Part shown: positions 5,734 to 10,517 of the stretch, piece after piece
How positions within the stretch are numbered: position 1 is the first letter of the stretch
How the letters are laid out: every line of letters begins with the position of its first letter
Source of the DNA: Clostridia bacterium
Lineage (GTDB): Bacteria > Bacillota > Clostridia > UMGS1883
Assembly: GCA_017468215.1 (NCBI GenBank)
Contig: JAFUJG010000140.1
Coordinates: forward strand, 1 to 10,517
Direction: 5' to 3'
DNA: 10,517 nt
Program-made: the position numbers and the translations under genes
Notes under the pieces: generated by a model
Seen by the model: only the letters and a program-made list of their open reading frames with translations
Told to the model about the DNA's origin: nothing
The model's database searches: none

Positions 5734-6645
5734 TCAGAAGTGGCCGTATCTGTCGATATCTTCTCTGTCCAATGCCCTCTGCAGTGCAAGGTTTATTCCG
5801 TTTGCAATTATCCTTGCACTTTGGCTTGATAAGGAGTCCACATCCTTTGGGGTTACCACCATATCGGCGTTCATGGGCTCCATCCGCTTGTAGGTTTCAA
5901 AAAAGGTGTGTATCTCATCCTCATCTGCCCCTGTTGCCTCCATTGCATCAAGGGCAACTGTTACGGCATCCACCACCATGGGCACACCTATGGCAATAAC
6001 CTTAACACCCAAGGTTTTCTCGCTCAGCTCCTTGCGGTTATTGCCCACACCGCTTCCGGGGTTTATCCCTGTATCGGCAATCTGTATTGTTCTGCCAAGA
6101 CGTGACATGCTTCTGGATGCAAGAGCATCTATGGCAATAACCGTATCGGGCTTGGTCTTTTCAATAACGCCACGCACAATTTCGCTTGTTTCAATGCCCG
6201 TAAAAGCCATAACCCCCGGCGAAAGTGCACTCACACTTCTCACGCTTTCGTCCACCTCGTCAGGCATAATTTCTTTTATATGCCGTGTAACAAGCAGGTT
6301 TTTTACGCATTTTGGTCCTATGGAGTCTGCGGTTATGTGCTCATTGCCCAAGCCCACCGCCAGAACAGAGGCATTTTCTTCTATATTAAGTATGTCGCCC
6401 AGCTCCTTTGCCACGCACATACAAGCCTCCTCGTACTCGTCACGGTCATTTTCCGACAAATCTCTCACGGTTATGGTTACATAATTGCCGCAGGGCTTTC
6501 CCACCCTTTCTGCCGCATCCGGGCTTTTTATTCTTATTCTGTCAATACGGATTCTGTCTTTTTCCTCGGTTTCACTTTCTATTCCCGCTATGCTTTCCTC
6601 TTGCATGCCTGTCGCCTCAACGGCAAGGTCTGTTCTTACCTGCAT
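5734..6645 (-). CDS. gpr: Germination protease GPR (spore aspartic-type endopeptidase), 303 aa
   Basis: GPR degrades small acid-soluble spore proteins during germination, releasing DNA and supplying amino acids. It is made as a zymogen in the forespore. The start at 6645 is fixed by AGGAGG about 8 nt upstream; the ATG at 6684 has none. Family marks are the N-terminal VRTDLAVEA, which resembles the SASP cleavage site and holds the self-processing site, GLGNEHITADSIGP (98-111), AIDALASR (171-178), TGINPGSGVGNNRKELS (192-208), GVKVIAIGVPMVVDA (213-227) and VTPKDVD. Asp107 and Asp173 sit where the two catalytic aspartates of the Bacillus megaterium enzyme (D127, D193) are expected, with the same offset of 20. 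The residues before the likely cleavage (MQVRTD) number about 6, against 15-16 in Bacillus. The gene marks the host as a spore former. Confidence 0.96.
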   Translation of the reverse strand: MQVRTDLAVEATGMQEESIAGIESETEEKDRIRIDRIRIKSPDAAERVGKPCGNYVTITVRDLSENDRDEYEEACMCVAKELGDILNIEENASVLAVGLGNEHITADSIGPKCVKNLLVTRHIKEIMPDEVDESVRSVSALSPGVMAFTGIETSEIVRGVIEKTKPDTVIAIDALASRSMSRLGRTIQIADTGINPGSGVGNNRKELSEKTLGVKVIAIGVPMVVDAVTVALDAMEATGADEDEIHTFFETYKRMEPMNADMVVTPKDVDSLSSQSARIIANGINLALQRALDREDIDRYGHF

Positions 6646-6678
6646 AAAATTCCTCCTGATACGTTTTATTTTTATTAT

Positions 6679-6708
6679 TACCAAATTTCATTGACTTAGC
6701 AATTATTC
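6679..6708 (-). promoter_or_regulatory. Possible forespore (sigma-G-like) promoter of gpr, weak
   Basis: On the minus strand GAATA (6708-6704), 18 bp and TTTGGTA (6685-6679) partly match the sigma-G pattern gmATR-18-CATnnTA, missing the CA of the -10. The site overlaps the opposite-strand promoter of the ppx operon. Support is the position and the known sigma-F/sigma-G control of gpr in Bacillus, so this is tentative. Confidence 0.3.
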
Positions 6709-6719
6709 TCATGTAAAAT
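6691..6719 (+). promoter_or_regulatory. Sigma-A promoter of the ppx-trmL-trxA-lipoprotein operon
   Basis: TTGACT (6691-6696), a 17-bp spacer and TAAAAT (6714-6719) predict a start near 6726 and a leader of about 28 nt containing the strong ribosome binding site AGGGGG. This excludes the upstream in-frame TTG at 6724 as a start. It is the only promoter seen for the four following genes. Confidence 0.8.
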
Positions 6720-6753
6720 ATAATTGTATAAATATTATTTAGGGGGATTTTAT

Positions 6754-7677
6754 ATGGAAAAACGTATTGCAGTAATAGATTTAGGCTCCAACTCCGTCAG
6801 GATGACCATAAATCTCCTACATGACAACGGCGAATGGGACGTTGTTCTTAAAAAGCGTTCAACTGTCCGCCTTTGCGAAGGCATGGGCATTGATAAGGTT
6901 TTAAAGGAAGACGCCATGTGCCGTGTTATTGATGCACTTAAGGATTTTTGCGTGCTCGCTAAGATTGACTCCTGCCAGACCATAGTTGCAATTGCAACTG
7001 CGGCTGTACGCAACGCTGTCAACCGTGACATCTTTATCGAAAGGGTATACCGTGAAACAGGTATCCGCTTTGATATTATCTCAGGCGAGGACGAGGCTTA
7101 CTATAGCTATCTTGCAGTAACAAAGTCTTTCCCTGTTAAAAACGGTCTTGTTTTTGACACAGGCGGCGGCTCAACAGAGCTTATACTTATCAAGAACGGC
7201 CACATGGTGCACTCTGCAAGTGTTCCTTTAGGAGCAGTTATGCTTACCGAAGCCTTCAAGGGGCGTAGCCAGGCAGAGCTTTACCGCCATGTTGTTATTA
7301 CTCTTGGCTCAATTGACTGGATTGACGAGGCAGTTGGCTGCGACCTTTACGGTGTAGGCGGCAGTGCCAAAACAATGGGCACGCTCGCACTTAAGGAATT
7401 AAAGAGCGTTGACGAAATTCACGGTACCGCTATAACCTATTCGAAGGTTTCTTCAATTTATCAGAAGGTTTACTCCACTCCCATGTCACTCAGGCAGAAT
7501 ATTCCCGGCATGGAAAAGAGCCGTGCCGATATTATTCTTGCAGGCATTATGCCCATGAAGGCACTTATGGACATGCTTGGCAGCAAAAAATGCACAGTAT
7601 GCTCACACGGTGTAAAGGAAGGCGTATTTTTCAGAGTGCGTGATGAAATACTTAAGAATGAGTGGGAAAAGAAATGA
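6754..7677 (+). CDS. Ppx/GppA family phosphatase (exopolyphosphatase or pppGpp phosphatase), 307 aa
   Basis: This family splits phosphate from inorganic polyphosphate or converts pppGpp to ppGpp, both cytosolic stress and phosphate-storage functions. It has the actin-like ATPase fold: phosphate-1 motif IAVIDLGSNSVRM (5-17), the segment ISGEDEAYYSYL (109-120), where Glu114 is the likely counterpart of the catalytic glutamate, phosphate-2 motif VFDTGGGSTELI (133-144), and a late GVGGSAKTMG segment. At 307 aa it is the short form without the C-terminal HD domain, common in Firmicutes. Sequence cannot decide between the two substrates. The start is ATG 6754, behind AGGGGG. Its stop overlaps the trmL start (ATGA), suggesting translational coupling. 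Confidence 0.92.
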   Translation: MEKRIAVIDLGSNSVRMTINLLHDNGEWDVVLKKRSTVRLCEGMGIDKVLKEDAMCRVIDALKDFCVLAKIDSCQTIVAIATAAVRNAVNRDIFIERVYRETGIRFDIISGEDEAYYSYLAVTKSFPVKNGLVFDTGGGSTELILIKNGHMVHSASVPLGAVMLTEAFKGRSQAELYRHVVITLGSIDWIDEAVGCDLYGVGGSAKTMGTLALKELKSVDEIHGTAITYSKVSSIYQKVYSTPMSLRQNIPGMEKSRADIILAGIMPMKALMDMLGSKKCTVCSHGVKEGVFFRVRDEILKNEWEKK

Positions 7678-8168
7678 GCCTTAATATCGTTCTTCATGAG
7701 CCTGAAATTCCGCAGAACACAGGCAACATTGCACGTACCTGTGCGGCAACAGGTGCAAAATTGCACATTATAAAGCCCATGGGCTTTGAAATCGACGACA
7801 AAAAGTTAAAAAGAGCAGGCCTTGACTACTGGCATATGCTAAGTATCACCTACTACGAAAATTTAGAGGATTTCTTTTCAAAAAATCCGGATGCAAATTT
7901 TTATCTTTGCACAACAAAAGCTCCCCACACCTATGCCGAAGCACAGTTCAAGGATGAGGACTACCTCTTTTTCGGTAAGGAAACAAAGGGACTTCCCGAA
8001 GCTTTGCTCTCGGCAAACCTTGACAGATGCATCCGTATTCCCATGGTAGCAGATGCCAGAAGCCTCAATTTGTCAAACTCTGTGGCAATTGTTGTGTACG
8101 AGGCTCTGCGTCAGACAAATTATTTTAACCTTATGGAAAAATCAAACTATTTGACATTGATTAATTAG
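7674..8168 (+). CDS. trmL: tRNA (cytidine(34)-2'-O)-methyltransferase, SPOUT class, 164 aa
   Basis: TrmL (also called CspR/YibK) uses S-adenosylmethionine to methylate the ribose of the wobble base in leucine tRNAs, acting as a dimer with the trefoil-knot SPOUT fold. The three SPOUT motifs are plain: PEIPQNTGNIARTCAATGA (8-26), LFFGKETKGLP (about 100-110), and the knot motif IPMVADARSLNLSNSVAIVV. The length matches the family (about 155-165 aa). The start overlaps the ppx stop by ATGA. An in-frame GTG at 7662 would add four residues, but the MSLNIVLHEPEIPQNTG start matches family members better. The ribosome binding site is weak, consistent with coupled translation from ppx. Confidence 0.95.
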   Translation: MSLNIVLHEPEIPQNTGNIARTCAATGAKLHIIKPMGFEIDDKKLKRAGLDYWHMLSITYYENLEDFFSKNPDANFYLCTTKAPHTYAEAQFKDEDYLFFGKETKGLPEALLSANLDRCIRIPMVADARSLNLSNSVAIVVYEALRQTNYFNLMEKSNYLTLIN

Positions 8169-8182
8169 AAAGGAAGTATATT

Positions 8183-8497
8183 ATGCTTATCGTTAATTCT
8201 GAAAATTATACCGAGGAAGTGTTGAACTCTCCCATCCCTGTAGTGGTTGACTTTTTCGCCACATGGTGCGGTCCCTGCCGTATGCTCTCTCCCGTGCTCG
8301 AATCCGTAGCAGAGGATTACGAGGACAAGGTTAAGTTCGTTAAATTAGACGTTGACGATGCTCCCGATATTGCACGTGAATACTCCGTTATGAGCATCCC
8401 CACCCTTATCATTATTAAAAACGGTGAAGAAGTTGCCAAAAACGTTGGTGCAATGGGTGCCGAAGCATTAGAAGAATGGATTGATGAAAATATTTAA
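8183..8497 (+). CDS. trxA: Thioredoxin, 104 aa
   Basis: This is a small cytosolic disulfide reductase that keeps protein thiols reduced and feeds enzymes such as ribonucleotide reductase, using electrons from thioredoxin reductase. The active site is the classical WCGPC (residues 28-32) preceded by VVVDFFAT. The cis-proline is in SIPTLI (Pro73), and the buried Asp is in VVDFFA. The length is that of a single-domain thioredoxin. AAAGGAAG lies about 8 nt before the ATG. It follows trmL by 14 nt and overlaps the ribosome binding site of the next gene, so it is within the operon. No thioredoxin reductase gene is in the window. Confidence 0.97.
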   Translation: MLIVNSENYTEEVLNSPIPVVVDFFATWCGPCRMLSPVLESVAEDYEDKVKFVKLDVDDAPDIAREYSVMSIPTLIIIKNGEEVAKNVGAMGAEALEEWIDENI

Positions 8498-8508
8498 GGA
8501 GCAGACAA

Positions 8509-9459
8509 ATGAAAAAAATACTCTCACTTATTATTTCGGCGGTTTTAATCCTTGGGTTAACTGCCTGCGGAACAGCTTCCGCTACATACACAATCGGTAT
8601 TCTGGAATATTCCTCTCACGAGGCTCAATCCCTTGCAGTGCAAGGCTTTATTGACGTATTAACCGAAAAACTCGGGACAGACGTGGCTTTTGACCGTCAG
8701 CACGCATCGGGCGATGCAAACAGTGCAACACTTATTGCAAATAACTTTGTCACAAAAAATGTTGACCTTATTTTAGCAGACAATACTCAGTCCTTGCAGA
8801 TTGCATCCTCTGCCACAGCCGTAACCCCTGTTCTGGGCGCAGCCGTTACAGACTACGCTCATGCTCTTGACCTCGGACCCGGCAATTCTGCAACAGGTAT
8901 CAATGTTTCCGGCACAAGCGACCTTGCCACCATCGAGGCACAGGCTGATATGATTTTAGAGCTGTTTCCCGGCATTGACAAGGTTGCTATTTTGTACTGT
9001 TCTTCCGAGGTTAATTCCGAATACCAGGCATCTAAGATGGTTTCGTATCTTTTCCAAAAAGGCGTTTTATGTAACGAATTTATTTTTACAGACTCTAACG
9101 ACCTTGCTTCTTTGGTAGGTTCTGCTTGCGATGCAGGCTACAAGGTTATTTTCACCCCCACCGACAACACAGTAGCAGAGTGTGCTCAGATTGTTGATAA
9201 CATCTGCCGTGAACGTAAGGTTGCCGTTATAACAGGCGAAAAGGGTATTTGCAAGGCTTGCGGTCTGGCAACTCTTTCAATTGATTATTATGCTCTCGGC
9301 AGGAAAACAGGTGAAATGGCGTACAAAATCCTTGTTGAAGGTGCCGACATTACACAAATGCCCATAGAATATGACGAAAACTGCACAAAATTGTACAATG
9401 CAGAAATTGCCCAGGCACTTGGGGCAAACATCCCGGAAGATTATATTCCTATTGAATAA
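8509..9459 (+). CDS. ABC transporter substrate-binding lipoprotein, ABC_sub_bind (TrpX-like) family, 316 aa (copy A)
   Basis: This is an extracytoplasmic binding protein tethered to the membrane by lipid. It has a signal peptide with lipobox LTAC (Cys20), then a periplasmic-binding fold: TYTIGILEYSSHEAQSLAVQ with strand 1, QHASGDANSA, VDLILADNTQSLQIA, the hinge-like NVSGTSDLA, VAILYCSSEVNSEYQ, TDSNDLA, VIFTPTDNTVAE and GEKGICKACGLATLSIDYYA. This pattern fits the ABC_sub_bind group, whose characterised members bind aromatic amino acids, though the ligand here is unknown. The ribosome binding site AAGGAG overlaps the trxA stop, so it is the last gene of the ppx operon. No permease or ATPase follows before the terminator. 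It is roughly half identical to the next lipoprotein, with less biased codon use (both lysine codons, TTA and TTG leucines). Confidence 0.9.
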   Translation: MKKILSLIISAVLILGLTACGTASATYTIGILEYSSHEAQSLAVQGFIDVLTEKLGTDVAFDRQHASGDANSATLIANNFVTKNVDLILADNTQSLQIASSATAVTPVLGAAVTDYAHALDLGPGNSATGINVSGTSDLATIEAQADMILELFPGIDKVAILYCSSEVNSEYQASKMVSYLFQKGVLCNEFIFTDSNDLASLVGSACDAGYKVIFTPTDNTVAECAQIVDNICRERKVAVITGEKGICKACGLATLSIDYYALGRKTGEMAYKILVEGADITQMPIEYDENCTKLYNAEIAQALGANIPEDYIPIE

Positions 9460-9463
9460 TTTC

Positions 9464-9500
9464 ACCGCATCGCAAATTTTTATTGCGATGCGGTATTTTT
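9464..9500 (+). terminator. Intrinsic terminator of the ppx-trmL-trxA-lipoprotein operon
   Basis: ACCGCATCGCAA (9464-9475) and its exact reverse complement (9483-9494) form a 12-bp stem with a 7-nt AT loop, followed by a T-rich tail. It starts 5 nt after the stop codon. It separates copy A from copy B, so the two lipoprotein genes are separate transcription units. Confidence 0.94.
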
Positions 9501-9583
9501 ATCAGAAATTTTTTGGTGATTTTTCAATTTACCAAATTTATTTGTTTTCTCGCTAAATTTTTACTTATTTTTTATCATAAAGG

Positions 9584-9612
9584 TTGACATTTTCCCCCGA
9601 AAGTTTTATACT
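9584..9612 (+). promoter_or_regulatory. Sigma-A promoter of the second lipoprotein gene
   Basis: Exact TTGACA (9584-9589), a 17-bp spacer containing a CCCCC run, and TATACT (9607-9612) predict a start near 9619 with a leader of about 28 nt and the ribosome binding site AAAGGAGA. The stretch from 9501 to 9583 is AT-rich with nothing recognisable; no T-box or riboswitch-like fold was seen. Confidence 0.87.
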
Positions 9613-9646
9613 ATATTCAATATCTTTTTAAAGGAGACGATACAAT

Positions 9647-10517
9647 ATGAAAAAGTTTTTAGCACTTGCTTTGGCATTGGTTATGTGCTTTGCCATGGCA
9701 GCATGCGGCACACCCGCAGTTGAAGAAACACCCACAGACGCAACAGAAGCAGCAACTACATATAACGTTGGTATCTGCCAGCTCGTTCAGCACGTTGCTC
9801 TTGACGCAGCTACACAGGGCTTTAAGGATGTCCTTACAGAAAAGCTCGGCGACAAGGTAGTTTTTGACGAACAGAACGCTTCCGGTGACTCTAACGCTTG
9901 CTCCACAATCGTTAACAAGTTTGTTTCTGACGAAGCAGACCTTATCCTTGCAAATGCAACACCTGCTCTCCAGGCGGCTGCTGCAGCTACAATGACAACT
10001 CCCATCCTTGGTACATCTATTACAGAATATGGTGTAGCACTCGAATGTGAAGTAGTTGACGGCGTAGTTCCCGGTAACATTTCCGGTACAAGCGACCTTG
10101 CTCCTCTTGATGCACAGGTTGAAGTTCTTGTAGAGCTTTTCCCCGAAGCAAAGAAGGTTGCACTTCTTTACTGCTCCGCAGAAGCTAACAGTAAGTTCCA
10201 GGTAACAGAAGTTGCTAAGTACCTCGAAGCTAAGGGTATCGAATCTAAGGAATTTGCATTTGCAGACTCTAACGACCTTGCTCAGGTAACAGAAGCAGCT
10301 TGTGCATATGCAGATGTTATCTACGTTCCCACAGACAACACAGTAGCGTCCTCCACAGGCGTTATCGACGGTATCTGCCGTCCCAAGAAGATGCCCGTTG
10401 TTGCAGGCGAAGAAGGTATCTGTAAGGGTTGCGGTGTAGCAACACTTTCTATCGACTACTATAAGCTCGGTCGTGTTACAGGCGAACAGGCTTATAGAAT
10501 CCTTGTTGAAGGCGAAG
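9647..10517 (+). CDS. ABC transporter substrate-binding lipoprotein, paralog of the preceding one (copy B, 3' end outside window)
   Basis: This is a second TrpX-like binding lipoprotein, open for 290 codons to the right edge. The signal peptide ends in lipobox MAAC (Cys20), followed by an acidic Thr/Ala-rich linker (about 21-38) that copy A lacks. The mature part aligns with copy A throughout: NVGICQLVQHVALDAATQ, EQNASGDSNAC, DLILANATPALQAA, GNISGTSDLAPLDAQVE, VALLYCSAEANSKFQ, ADSNDLAQV, VIYVPTDNTVA and GEEGICKGCGVATLSIDYYK. About half of the residues are identical by eye. A 20-nt DNA stretch (CAGACTCTAACGACCTTGCT) is identical in both. Codon use is strongly biased (lysine almost always AAG; CTT/CTC leucine), suggesting high expression. 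It likely begins an ABC importer operon continuing to the right, by inference from the family's usual organisation. Confidence 0.92.
   Translation, partial: MKKFLALALALVMCFAMAACGTPAVEETPTDATEAATTYNVGICQLVQHVALDAATQGFKDVLTEKLGDKVVFDEQNASGDSNACSTIVNKFVSDEADLILANATPALQAAAAATMTTPILGTSITEYGVALECEVVDGVVPGNISGTSDLAPLDAQVEVLVELFPEAKKVALLYCSAEANSKFQVTEVAKYLEAKGIESKEFAFADSNDLAQVTEAACAYADVIYVPTDNTVASSTGVIDGICRPKKMPVVAGEEGICKGCGVATLSIDYYKLGRVTGEQAYRILVEGE

Noticed and set aside
5908..6484. Plus-strand ORFs opposite gpr, including one of 192 aa
   Set aside because: All are antisense to gpr, which is unmistakable by its motifs, and none has a ribosome binding site or family features.
6646..6684. Upstream ATG for gpr giving 316 aa
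   Set aside because: No ribosome binding site precedes it, while AGGAGG precedes the ATG at 6645. The extra residues are encoded by the leader itself.
6724..6753. TTG start at 6724 for the Ppx/GppA gene
   Set aside because: It falls at or before the predicted transcript start (about 6726). The AGGGGG site places the start at ATG 6754.
9501..9646. T-box or riboswitch upstream of copy B of the lipoprotein, expected if it were controlled by tryptophan
   Set aside because: The predicted leader is only about 28 nt, and no T-box consensus, specifier hairpin or antiterminator is visible.
1..10517. Phage, transposase, CRISPR, restriction or toxin-antitoxin genes
   Set aside because: All long frames were accounted for by housekeeping, sporulation and transport genes or their antisense shadows. 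No regularly spaced repeats beyond two copies were seen.

Overview
The window reads as chromosomal DNA of a spore-forming, low-to-mid GC Firmicute of the class Clostridia, probably an uncultured gut relative of the Oscillospirales or Eubacteriales. This rests on a spore germination protease gene (gpr), a large Bacillus-type SRP RNA with an Alu domain directly upstream of dnaX (an order also known in Bacillus subtilis), consensus sigma-A promoters with AGGAGG-type ribosome binding sites, and lipoprotein transporters typical of gut Clostridia. The species is inference. No phage, insertion sequence, CRISPR array or toxin-antitoxin system was seen.

Layout. On the minus strand at the left, a 46-codon small ORF (1690-1550) is followed by the SRP RNA gene (about 1505-1233) with its own strong promoter, then dnaX (from 1101 off the left edge). 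Between ffs and dnaX lies an AT-rich patch holding a perfect 20-bp palindrome and tandem 14-nt repeats. A strong promoter on the plus strand starts a MATE-family efflux gene (1822-3180). That gene converges on a DUF2798 membrane-protein gene (3777-3232), and the two share a near-perfect bidirectional terminator. The DUF2798 gene has a leader of about 124 nt that folds into a long hairpin ending in a U tract, with a competing local hairpin; this is the most interesting unexplained element in the window. Divergent from it is an OFA-family MFS transporter (4060-5409).

The middle, 5410-5733, holds two hairpin terminators, a duplicated small palindromic repeat and a tRNA-Ser(GGA) gene on the minus strand with a perfect consensus promoter. 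Next comes gpr on the minus strand (6645-5734). Divergent from gpr is a tight plus-strand operon: a Ppx/GppA phosphatase, the tRNA wobble methyltransferase TrmL, thioredoxin, and a substrate-binding lipoprotein, closed by a strong terminator at 9464-9500. A second, paralogous substrate-binding lipoprotein with its own promoter starts at 9647 and runs off the right edge.

How the parts relate. Most genes are housekeeping: replication clamp loading, protein targeting, tRNA supply and modification, redox, and polyphosphate or (p)ppGpp metabolism. The remainder are transport functions. The two lipoproteins belong to the ABC_sub_bind (TrpX-like) group and presumably feed an ABC importer whose permease and ATPase lie beyond the right edge. 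No clearly novel multi-gene system is visible. The best leads are the DUF2798 leader RNA, the 46-codon ORF, the unequal lipoprotein pair and the intergenic repeats.
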